From contig DBOA01000218.1 of the NCBI GenBank assembly GCA_002299195.1, positions 1 through 5,773 of the forward strand: a DNA stretch of 5,773 bases. The letters are read 5' to 3'. A model generated the notes under the pieces. That model did no database searches. It saw only the letters and a program-made list of their open reading frames with translations, and was not told the origin of the DNA. The DNA is from Sphingomonadales bacterium UBA658. Lineage in GTDB: Bacteria > Pseudomonadota > Alphaproteobacteria > Sphingomonadales > Sphingomonadaceae. Below are positions 1 to 5,773 of the stretch, in pieces (the first letter of the stretch is position 1; the number at the start of each line of letters is the position of its first letter). The position numbers and the translations under genes are program-made.

Positions 1-1469
1 CCATCGCGGTCCTTCGCCATGTTTCCGCCATTGAACGAGATGAATTGCGCCAGCGCCGTGTCCGACCCGATGAGCCAGCGGGCGGTGTCATATGGTGCGG
101 GCTCCAGAAACGCATCGACCTTATATTCCGCCTCAAGCCGCGAAATCAGAACGTCGAGTTGAAGTTGTCCGACAACACCAATTACCCAGTTTGAGCCGAT
201 CTCCGGATAGAAGACTTGAATGACGCCCTCTTCGCTCAGGTCATCCAGCGCCTTGCGCAGCTGCTTGGTCTTCGTGGGGTCACGCAGCACAACGCGGCGC
301 AAAATTTCCGGTGCGAAGTTGGGCAGTCCTGTAAAGCGCACGTCATTGCGTTCGGACAAAGTATCGCCGACGCGCAAGGTGCCGTGGTTTGGAATGCCGA
401 TGATATCACCGGGTTCTGCGCTGTCGGCAATCTCGCGATCTTGCGCGAAAAACAGGATCGGCGAATGAATCGCAACCGGCTTGCCAAGCCCCGAAGGCGT
501 CAGCTTCATGCCGCGTTTGAAGGTGCCGGAGCACAATCGCATGAACGCGATGCGGTCACGATGCTGCGGGTCCATATTGGCCTGCACCTTGAAAATGAAG
601 CCCGTGACTTCTTTTTCAGACGGATCAATGTCGCCCTTTGAACTGGGTTGCGGGCGCGGTGGCGGCGCATATTTGGCGATAGCGGTGATGAGTTCGATCA
701 CCCCGAATTCTTTCAGCGCGGAGCCGAAATAAACTGGCGTTAGATCACCATTTTGGAACGCGGTCAGGTCGAACTCGGAATATCCAGCCTGCGCAAGCTC
801 CGCCTCTTCGCGCAGCCGCGCTACGCCCGCGGGCGTGAGCACATCTTCAAGGCTTGTCGCATTCAGGCCGGCATGGTCGCTGACTTTGCCTTCAAATGCC
901 TTGCTGTCGCCCGATGGCTGGCTCAGGCGACCGCTGTTAAAGTCGTAAAGCCCTTCAAACTCGCCGCCCATGCCCACCGGCCAGTTCATAGGGCACACAT
1001 CGAGCGCCAGCGCATCAGCGACTTCATCGATCGTCTCAAATGCGGGGCGACCTTCACGGTCCACCTTGTTGACGAAGGTGATGATCGGAACGCTGCGCAG
1101 GCGGCAAACTTCGAAAAGCTTGCGGGTCTGGGGCTCAATACCCTTTGCCGCGTCGATGACCATGATGGCAGAATCGACCGCAGTCAGAGTCCTGTACGTA
1201 TCTTCGGAGAAATCTTCATGTCCCGGCGTATCGAGCAGGTTGAAGACAATGCCGTCTTTTTGAAACGTCATCACCGATGACGTAACCGAAATTCCGCGCT
1301 GCTGTTCGATCTTCATCCAGTCGGAACGCGCACGGCGTGCCTGACCACGCGCCTTTACTTCGCCGGCCAAGTGAATGGCGCCACCTTGAAGCAAAAGCTT
1401 TTCAGTCAGCGTTGTTTTACCCGCATCGGGGTGGGAGATAATGGCAAAGGTTCGGCGGTTGAGCGTCAT
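1..1469 (-). CDS. prfC: Peptide-chain release factor 3 (RF3), C-terminus cut by the window edge
   Basis: RF3 is a cytoplasmic translational GTPase that removes RF1/RF2 from the ribosome after peptide release. The minus-strand frame is open from the ATG at 1467-1469 to the window edge, 489 codons with no internal stop. E. coli RF3 has 529 residues, so about 35-40 C-terminal residues lie outside. The GTPase motifs are all visible: G1 SHPDAGKT (residues 12-19), G2 RGIS (58-61), G3 DTPGH followed by EDFSEDTYR (80-84 onward) and G4 NKVD (134-137). Further on come the RF3-type stretches QANMDPQHRDR, FTGLPNFAPE and LSEEGVIQVF, which separate it from EF-G. The N-terminus (MTLNRRTFAIISHPDAG) is about eight residues shorter than in E. 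coli. The start is secure because an in-frame TAA lies at 1494-1496 and no other start codon falls between; no clear Shine-Dalgarno is visible. It follows pheT in the same direction but beyond a terminator, so separate expression is likely. Confidence 0.97.
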   Translation of the reverse strand, partial: MTLNRRTFAIISHPDAGKTTLTEKLLLQGGAIHLAGEVKARGQARRARSDWMKIEQQRGISVTSSVMTFQKDGIVFNLLDTPGHEDFSEDTYRTLTAVDSAIMVIDAAKGIEPQTRKLFEVCRLRSVPIITFVNKVDREGRPAFETIDEVADALALDVCPMNWPVGMGGEFEGLYDFNSGRLSQPSGDSKAFEGKVSDHAGLNATSLEDVLTPAGVARLREEAELAQAGYSEFDLTAFQNGDLTPVYFGSALKEFGVIELITAIAKYAPPPRPQPSSKGDIDPSEKEVTGFIFKVQANMDPQHRDRIAFMRLCSGTFKRGMKLTPSGLGKPVAIHSPILFFAQDREIADSAEPGDIIGIPNHGTLRVGDTLSERNDVRFTGLPNFAPEILRRVVLRDPTKTKQLRKALDDLSEEGVIQVFYPEIGSNWVIGVVGQLQLDVLISRLEAEYKVDAFLEPAPYDTARWLIGSDTALAQFISFNGGNMAKDRD

Positions 1470-1493
1470 ACCGCGCGGCTTAGGGATGATTGA

Positions 1494-1688
1494 TTATCGC
1501 TTCAACCCGTTTGTCAGAAGGTCGGCGGCGATAGTCGCAACTTCGGCAAGGGCGGCGGCTTTGATCCGCCCGATGATTGTTGGAGCATTGGTCTCTACGG
1601 CAACCCGCGTCAGGTGTTTCTGACCGCTGGCGTGAAGTTCTAAAAATCTGCGCGAAAGCGCGTTGAAAAAAGAAGGCCGGGTCATCAT
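1494..1688 (-). CDS. Possible small ORF of 64 codons, unknown function, between pheT and prfC
   Basis: I do not recognise this product. It begins MMTRPSFFNALSRRF, has a basic middle, and ends in an Ala-rich stretch (AAALAEVATIAADLL, near residues 44-58) that could form an amphipathic helix. No signal peptide, membrane segment or catalytic motif is seen. In favour of coding: an AAAGG at 1695-1699 lies 6 bases before the first ATG; the frame ends 24 bases before prfC on the same strand; and by hand count GC is lowest at codon position 2 (about 48%) and highest at position 3 (about 61%), as expected for a GC-rich coding frame. Against: both ATGs (1688 and 1685) form the loop of the pheT terminator hairpin, the Shine-Dalgarno is inside its stem, and no other ATG lies in the frame. 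It may be a chance frame or a gene remnant. Confidence 0.27.
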   Translation of the reverse strand: MMTRPSFFNALSRRFLELHASGQKHLTRVAVETNAPTIIGRIKAAALAEVATIAADLLTNGLKR

Positions 1689-1703
1689 ACCCGGCCTTTC
1701 TTT
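1666..1703 (-). terminator. Rho-independent terminator after pheT
   Basis: Read on the minus strand, it starts directly after the pheT stop codon. A perfect 8-bp GC-rich stem GGCCGGGT/ACCCGGCC (1689-1696 with 1675-1682) closes a 6-base loop ATGATG (1683-1688). A T-rich run, TTCTTTTTT (1666-1674), follows. An A-rich stretch precedes the stem, so the structure could also work in the opposite direction, although no plus-strand gene reaches it. It should end the rpmI-rplT-pheS-pheT transcript and separate it from prfC, perhaps with some read-through. Confidence 0.85.
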
Positions 1704-4103
1704 TTATCCGCGAAGCACCGCGCCCAGTTTGGCCGCGGCCGCAATGACCTTGTCTGAAATCAGTTTCAGATCATCATCGCCATAGCTTTTGTCGGTGGGT
1801 TGAAGCGTAATTTCAACCGCCAGACTGACTTGCCCGTCGGGTACGCCCTGTCCGGCAAAACGGTCAAACAAACGCGCTGCGACAATGTTGTCTTTGTCGC
1901 ATCCCTTAATGGCCCGAACCAGATCATTGGCTGGCGTATCTTGGGAAACCAGAAACGCAAAGTCGCGGGTAACGGCTTGCAATGCAGGCGGTGTGAAGGC
2001 CGGACGCATAAAGCCAGTGGCTTTTTTGAGCGGTATCGCATCCAAAAAGATTTCCGCCGCGACAACGCTGCCATCAAGGTCAAAGGCCTTTGCCGTTGCC
2101 GGATGCAGCGTGCCGAAAGCGCCAAGAATATTCTTTGGTCCCATGCGCAATGTCGCCGATTGTCCGGGATGATAATGCGCACCGGCATCGTCCATCACAA
2201 GCAGGCTGTCGGTTGCGACACCCGCTGCCTTGAGCAACGCGATGGCCTCTGCTTTGGCATCAAAAGCATCAAATTTTGCTGATTTGCCCGTCGCCCAATT
2301 GCGCACGGATTTGTCGCCCGCCAGCACGATTCCCGCCGTTAGACGCTCGTCGCTTGTGCCATCCGCCGCAGCAAAATAACGTCGTCCGATTTCGAACAGC
2401 CGTACCGATGATGCGCCGCGATCCATGTTCCGCTGCGCGGCTGACAGCAATCCCGGCAACAGCGAAGGACGCATGACCTTCATGTCTTCGGAGATCGGGT
2501 TGGCAAGGCTCCATGTGCCGCCACCAAATGCGTCCGCTGCCTTTTGCGGCAGGAACGACCAGTTGATCGCCTCGTTCAAGCCACGTGCCGCCGCTGCACG
2601 GCGCACTTTACGTTCCAGCGACTGGACAGGCGTTGCGGTTGGTTTGGCGACGCCGTCTGCACGGGGCAATGGTACGGACACGACATTGTCGAGGCCGACG
2701 ATACGGACGACTTCTTCGACAATATCTGCGGGGCCATCGACGTCACGACGCCATGTCGGCACGGTAACGCGCCAGTCGTCGCTTACCGAAAAGCCCAGTC
2801 TTTCCAATATATTGCGCTGTTCCTCCGGCGCAACATCAACGCCGCCAAGTTGCTGGCAATATTGCGTGTCATAGGAAATGTTACGCGGCGCAACTGGTGC
2901 AGCGCCCGCCCTAGTGATGGCACTTGGCGTCCCGCCGCAATGGTCGAGCACGAGCTTGGTCGCGATTGCCAATCCGTCTTCCAGAAACGCAGGGTCAACG
3001 CCGCGCTCAAAACGTTGCCGCGCATCGCTGGTCAAAGCCAGCTTCTGTCCGGTGCGCGCAATATGTTCAGGGTCGAAATAGGCGCACTCGATGAGAACAT
3101 CCGTGGTCGTTTCCGAAACGCCACTATGCTCGCCACCCATGATGCCGCCAATGTCATGCACCATGCTGTCGTCAGCGATGACGGTCATGGTCGAATCCAG
3201 CGTGTAAGTCTTGCCGTTGAGAGCGACCATGTCTTCACCATCGACCGCCTTGCGTGCCACCAGCGCGCCATTCAGCTTCGCGCGGTCATAGACGTGCAAC
3301 GGCCGGCCAAGATCGATAGATATGAAGTTGGTGATGTCGACGAGCACTGAAATCGGCTTTTGGCCAATGGCTTTCAGCTTGCTGCGCATCCATTCGGGGG
3401 CGTCGCCATTGCGCACACCCGATACAGCTTGTGCGTAGAACGCAGGGCAGCCTGCGGCGTCGTCAGTGCGCACCACCGGCGTGGGTTCGCTGCCTTCATT
3501 GGGTGCGTCCAAATTGATGCGGTAGACTTCGTTCAGCGGACGCAATGTTCCAAGGCCAGCCGCGGCGAGGTCACGCGCGATGCCGCGAACGCCCATGCAA
3601 TCCTGACGGTTGGGGGTGATGCTGACATCAATAACGGGGTCGTCCAAACCAGCCCAATCGGCATAAACTTTCCCCACCGGCGCGTCGGCGGCGAGTTCGA
3701 TGATGCCATCATGATCGTCGCCCAGTTCCAGCTCCGCAATCGAACACATCATGCCGTTGGATTCGACGCCACGGATCGCCGCAACTTTCAACACCATGCC
3801 ATTTGCGGGAACGACTGCGCCAGCTGGGCCGAATACGCCAAGCATGCCTGCGCGTGCATTGGGTGCGCCGCAGACCACCTGAAGCGGGTCGCCGCCTGCG
3901 TCGACGGACAACACTTGCAATTTGTCGGCCTGCGGATGCGGCGCCGCGCTCAGCACCTTTGCAATGCGGAACGCGGACAATTTTTCTGCCGGGTTTTCGA
4001 TGCCCTCAACCTCAAGCCCGATACGGTTCAGGCAATCGGCAACGGCCTGCATATCGGCGTCGGTATCGAGATGCTCTTTCAGCCATGACAGTGAGAATTT
4101 CAT
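1704..4103 (-). CDS. pheT: Phenylalanyl-tRNA synthetase beta subunit
   Basis: PheT is the tRNA-binding and editing subunit of cytoplasmic (alpha-beta)2 PheRS, which joins phenylalanine to tRNA-Phe and hydrolyses mischarged Tyr-tRNA-Phe. The product is 799 residues (795 in E. coli), the full-length bacterial form. Visible domains in order: N-terminal region beginning MKFSLSWLKEHLD; EMAP/tRNA-binding OB fold, about 40-150 (PHPQADKLQV at 55-64, VVCGAPNA at 77-84, GVESNGMMCS at 112-121); B3/B4 editing domain, about 210-395, with GGIMGGEHSGVS (319-330), the Glu of LIECAYF (339) and SDARQRFERGVDP (359-371), which match the editing-pocket segments of E. coli PheT; B5 domain, about 405-480; catalytic-like core, about 490-690 (ANPISEDMKVMRPSLLPGLL at 534-553, LFEIG at 569-573); and C-terminal ferredoxin-like anticodon-binding domain, about 705-798 (VTRDFAFLV, LQPTDKSYGDDDL). 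No frameshift or missing domain is seen. The ATG overlaps the pheS stop. Confidence 0.99.
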   Translation of the reverse strand: MKFSLSWLKEHLDTDADMQAVADCLNRIGLEVEGIENPAEKLSAFRIAKVLSAAPHPQADKLQVLSVDAGGDPLQVVCGAPNARAGMLGVFGPAGAVVPANGMVLKVAAIRGVESNGMMCSIAELELGDDHDGIIELAADAPVGKVYADWAGLDDPVIDVSITPNRQDCMGVRGIARDLAAAGLGTLRPLNEVYRINLDAPNEGSEPTPVVRTDDAAGCPAFYAQAVSGVRNGDAPEWMRSKLKAIGQKPISVLVDITNFISIDLGRPLHVYDRAKLNGALVARKAVDGEDMVALNGKTYTLDSTMTVIADDSMVHDIGGIMGGEHSGVSETTTDVLIECAYFDPEHIARTGQKLALTSDARQRFERGVDPAFLEDGLAIATKLVLDHCGGTPSAITRAGAAPVAPRNISYDTQYCQQLGGVDVAPEEQRNILERLGFSVSDDWRVTVPTWRRDVDGPADIVEEVVRIVGLDNVVSVPLPRADGVAKPTATPVQSLERKVRRAAAARGLNEAINWSFLPQKAADAFGGGTWSLANPISEDMKVMRPSLLPGLLSAAQRNMDRGASSVRLFEIGRRYFAAADGTSDERLTAGIVLAGDKSVRNWATGKSAKFDAFDAKAEAIALLKAAGVATDSLLVMDDAGAHYHPGQSATLRMGPKNILGAFGTLHPATAKAFDLDGSVVAAEIFLDAIPLKKATGFMRPAFTPPALQAVTRDFAFLVSQDTPANDLVRAIKGCDKDNIVAARLFDRFAGQGVPDGQVSLAVEITLQPTDKSYGDDDLKLISDKVIAAAAKLGAVLRG

Positions 4104-5185
4104 GCGCCTACTCCTCCGCTCAGCGTCGGAACATCGAGCGCGTCAAATCCGTAATGCTGCAGCCAGCGATTATCGCCGTCGAAGAAGGCACGCAGATCGT
4201 CCATCCCATATTTCAGCATGGCAAGCCGGTCGACACCGGTACCAAAGGCGAAGCCCTGCCATATATCGGGATCAAGCCCGCAGGCCTCGATAACCTTGCG
4301 ATGGACCATGCCGGAACCAAGAACCTCCATCCAGCCTTCCGATCCGCCAATGACGCGCTTGCCGTTGACCATCGAATAGCCAACGTCGACTTCAACCGAT
4401 GGTTCGGTGAACGGGAAATAGCTTGGACGCAGACGCAAGACGACATCCTCGCGTTCGAAATAGGCTTTCAGAAATGTCTCCAACGTCCATTTCAGATGAC
4501 CAAGGTGAATGCCCTTGTCGATGACAAGCCCTTCGATCTGGTGGAACATCGGCGTGTGCGTCGCATCGCTGTCGCTGCGGTAGACGCGGCCAGGTGCGAT
4601 AATGCGGATTGGTGGTTCCTGTGACGTCATGGTGCGGATTTGCACCGGTGATGTGTGCGTGCGCAGCAGCATTTTGCTGCCCTCGCGCGCCATGTCGTCG
4701 GGGAAATAGAATGTATCATGCATCGCGCGGGCAGGATGTGTTTCGGGAATATTGAGCGCGGTGAAATTGTGCCAGTCGTCTTCGATCTCACGCCCTTCGG
4801 CAACGGCGAAGCCCATGTCGGCAAAGATTTCGGCAAGCTCGTCCATCACTTGGCTGACCGGATGCACTGTGCCGCGCGGTGTTTCGGGCGCAGGCAATGT
4901 CATGTCGACATATTCGCTTGCGAGACGCCGGTTCAACTCGGCTGTTTCCAAGGCGGCTTTTTTCGCGGCCAGCCCCGCTGTCACGCTTTCGCGCAGACCG
5001 TTGATGATCGGGCCTTGCGTCTGACGTTCATCGGGCGACATCGCCCCCATCGTCTTGAGCAACGCGGAAACGCTGCCTTGCTTACCAAGGGCGGATATCC
5101 GAACAGCCTCCAGCGCATCCAGCGTATCCGCGGAATCAATCGCTGCCATCAGTTCGGTTTGGAGTGTCGCAATATCTGTCATCAT
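4100..5185 (-). CDS. pheS: Phenylalanyl-tRNA synthetase alpha subunit
   Basis: PheS is the catalytic subunit of PheRS, a class II synthetase that activates phenylalanine with ATP and transfers it to tRNA-Phe. The product is 361 residues from the first of two tandem ATGs (5183-5185) or 360 from the second (5180-5182). Numbering from the second: N-terminal coiled-coil tRNA-binding region, about 1-90; motif 1 region with HPVSQVMDELAEIF (107-120); motif 2 region with LLRTHTSPVQIR (172-183) and GRVYRSDSDATHTPMFHQIEG (198-218); phenylalanine-pocket signature FPFTEPSVEVD (256-266); motif 3 with GFAFGTGVDRLAMLKYG (310-326). Ala312 in GFAFG corresponds to the E. coli Ala294 that sets amino-acid specificity, so the pocket looks wild type. 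The frame stays open upstream to 5302, but that extension only reads through the intergenic hairpin and the end of rplT and lacks family resemblance. AGG at 5192-5194 lies 6 bases before the first ATG and 9 before the second, so the two starts cannot be separated. Confidence 0.98.
   Translation of the reverse strand: MMTDIATLQTELMAAIDSADTLDALEAVRISALGKQGSVSALLKTMGAMSPDERQTQGPIINGLRESVTAGLAAKKAALETAELNRRLASEYVDMTLPAPETPRGTVHPVSQVMDELAEIFADMGFAVAEGREIEDDWHNFTALNIPETHPARAMHDTFYFPDDMAREGSKMLLRTHTSPVQIRTMTSQEPPIRIIAPGRVYRSDSDATHTPMFHQIEGLVIDKGIHLGHLKWTLETFLKAYFEREDVVLRLRPSYFPFTEPSVEVDVGYSMVNGKRVIGGSEGWMEVLGSGMVHRKVIEACGLDPDIWQGFAFGTGVDRLAMLKYGMDDLRAFFDGDNRWLQHYGFDALDVPTLSGGVGA
4104..4117 (-). promoter_or_regulatory. 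Ribosome binding site and pheS/pheT ATGA overlap
   Basis: A strong Shine-Dalgarno GGAGGAG (4111-4117 on the minus strand) lies inside the last codons of pheS, 7 bases before the pheT ATG (4101-4103). The pheS TGA occupies 4100-4102, so stop and start overlap as ATGA. This arrangement typically gives translational coupling and fits the 1:1 subunit stoichiometry of the enzyme. Confidence 0.85.
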
Positions 5186-5200
5186 GGTTCGCCTGAATAA

Positions 5201-5242
5201 GCAAAAGGGCGCGAACGGCAAGTGCCGCCCACGCCCTTTTGC
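5201..5242 (-). promoter_or_regulatory. Strong intergenic hairpin between rplT and pheS (attenuator or partial terminator?)
   Basis: On the minus strand, GCAAAAGGGCG (5232-5242) pairs perfectly over 11 bp with CGCCCTTTTGC (5201-5211). Inside it a smaller stem, CGGC/GCCG with loop ACTT (5216-5227), can form. Downstream comes TTATTCAGG rather than a clean T run, so termination would depend on the TTTT within the stem and is probably partial. The hairpin fills about half of the 79-base rplT-pheS gap, ending 15 bases before the pheS ATG and close to its ribosome binding site. In E. coli this interval holds the pheM leader and pheST attenuator. A role in setting the pheST to rplT ratio is inference; an mRNA-processing or stability element is the main alternative. 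Confidence 0.6.
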
Positions 5243-5264
5243 GCAATATCGAAGTTTTAGGAGC

Positions 5265-5630
5265 TTATGCTGCTTTCGCGAGCGCTGCCTTCGACTGCGC
5301 AATGATCGTGCTAAACATCGCGGCTTCGTTCATCGCGAGGTCGGCAAGAACCTTGCGGTCCAGTTCAACGTTAGCAAGCTTCAGGCCATGCATGAACACG
5401 CCATAGGTCATGCCTTCGGCGCGGACTGCGGCGTTGATACGCTGGATCCACAATGCGCGGAAGTTCCGCTTGTTTACCTTACGGTCGCGATATGCGTACT
5501 GACCGGCCTTTTCGACCGCCTGACGTGCGACGCGGATGGTATTTTTGCGACGGCCATAATAGCCCTTCGCCTGCTCTAAAATTCTTTTATGTTTAGCTTT
5601 GGTGGTCACACCACGTTTGACGCGTGCCAT
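5265..5630 (-). CDS. rplT: 50S ribosomal protein L20
   Basis: L20 binds 23S rRNA early in assembly of the large ribosomal subunit. The product is 121 residues, normal for the family (about 117-121). The basic, extended N-terminus MARVKRGVTTKAKHKRILEQ leads into AKGYYGRRKNTIRVARQAVEK, followed by the family signature segment YAYRDRKVNKRNFRALWIQR (46-65) and INAAVRAEGMTYG (65-77). The globular C-terminal half contains FMHGLKLANVELDRKVLADLA. The ATG at 5628-5630 is preceded by AAGGA (5639-5643) with an 8-base spacer, which fixes the start. It lies 36 bases after rpmI and 79 bases before pheS, as expected for the conserved rpmI-rplT pair. In E. coli L20 represses its own operon by binding the leader upstream of rpmI; any such site here would be beyond the right edge. 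Confidence 0.99.
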   Translation of the reverse strand: MARVKRGVTTKAKHKRILEQAKGYYGRRKNTIRVARQAVEKAGQYAYRDRKVNKRNFRALWIQRINAAVRAEGMTYGVFMHGLKLANVELDRKVLADLAMNEAAMFSTIIAQSKAALAKAA

Positions 5631-5666
5631 AATCTATATCCTTTTCGTTAAAACGTACGCGCAGTC

Positions 5667-5773
5667 TTACAGACCGTATGGCGCCCATTTCTTGATTGTC
5701 TTGGCATCGGGATCGGAGATCACGCTGGTGCCACGGTTTTGGCGGATATACTTGGCATTATGGCTGCTCAAAC
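5667..5773 (-). CDS. rpmI: 50S ribosomal protein L35, C-terminal part only
   Basis: L35 is a small basic protein of the large ribosomal subunit. The final 34 codons are in the window, from LSSHNAKYIRQNRG through TSVISDPDAKTIKKW to APYGL, with the TAA at 5667-5669; the start lies beyond the right edge. L35 is usually about 65 residues, so roughly half is missing. The SHNAKYIRQNRG stretch and the WAPYGL ending resemble L35 of alphaproteobacteria, notably sphingomonads, rather than the E. coli form. Identification also rests on its place directly upstream of rplT. No internal stop or frameshift is seen. Confidence 0.93.
   Translation of the reverse strand, partial: LSSHNAKYIRQNRGTSVISDPDAKTIKKWAPYGL

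Noticed and set aside
216..1280. Plus-strand open frames of 141 and 175 codons opposite prfC
   Set aside because: They lie in the same codon register as prfC and resemble no family I know; prfC is unmistakable on the other strand.
1480..1517. Possible prfC promoter with CTGACA as -35 (1512-1517) and GATAAT or TAATCA as -10, minus strand
   Set aside because: The spacers are only 13 and 15 bases, and a start here would leave almost no 5' leader; evidence is too weak to list as a feature.
2544..4088. Long plus-strand open frames opposite pheT (268 codons at 2544-3350 and 242 codons at 3360-4088)
   Set aside because: They share codon register with pheT and exist because GC-rich pheT rarely uses TTA, CTA or TCA. 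Their products have no recognisable domains, while the minus strand encodes a complete, conserved PheT.
3803..4624. 273-codon plus-strand frame across the pheS/pheT junction
   Set aside because: It runs antisense to two conserved genes, has an Arg-rich, low-complexity composition and shows no domain.
5186..5264. PheM-type phenylalanine leader peptide
   Set aside because: No ATG frame and no cluster of Phe codons exists in the rplT-pheS gap.
5186..5302. Upstream extension of pheS to give a 400-residue protein
   Set aside because: The extra 39 residues come from the intergenic hairpin and the 3' end of rplT, are Arg/Cys-rich and unlike PheS N-termini; normal family length is reached from 5185 or 5182.

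Overview
This is an ordinary bacterial translation-gene locus, read entirely on the minus strand. The gene order rpmI–rplT–pheS–pheT, the long (about 800-residue) PheT, the moderately high GC content and the form of the L35 C-terminus (a stretch like SHNAKYIRQNRG, ending WAPYGL) all point to an alphaproteobacterium. Sphingomonadales (Sphingopyxis/Sphingorhabdus-like) is my best guess, from family resemblance only.

Layout in transcription order, from the right edge to the left: (1) the C-terminal third to half of ribosomal protein L35 (rpmI), cut by the window edge; (2) complete rplT (L20), 36 bases downstream; (3) a 79-base gap with a strong hairpin; (4) pheS, the alpha subunit of phenylalanyl-tRNA synthetase; (5) pheT, the beta subunit, overlapping pheS by 4 bases (ATGA) and preceded by a strong GGAGGAG ribosome binding site; (6) a Rho-independent terminator directly after the pheT stop; (7) a possible but unproven 64-codon ORF whose tandem ATGs form the terminator loop; (8) prfC, encoding peptide-chain release factor 3, with an intact frame of 489 codons that leaves the window at the left edge.

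Functionally, L35 and L20 are large-subunit ribosomal proteins. PheS and PheT form the heterotetrameric synthetase that charges tRNA-Phe and edits mischarged tRNA. RF3 is the GTPase that recycles RF1/RF2 at termination. The first four genes look like one transcript ending at the pheT terminator; prfC is probably expressed separately or by read-through. The operon promoter lies beyond the right edge, and I see no convincing promoter inside the window. The plus strand holds many long open frames, but they are shadows of the minus-strand genes.

I found no mobile element, CRISPR array, tRNA or rRNA gene, or undescribed system. The two items worth a second look are both in gaps: the terminator-embedded small ORF between pheT and prfC, and the rplT–pheS hairpin, which sits where E. 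coli has its pheST attenuator but lacks a Phe-rich leader peptide.
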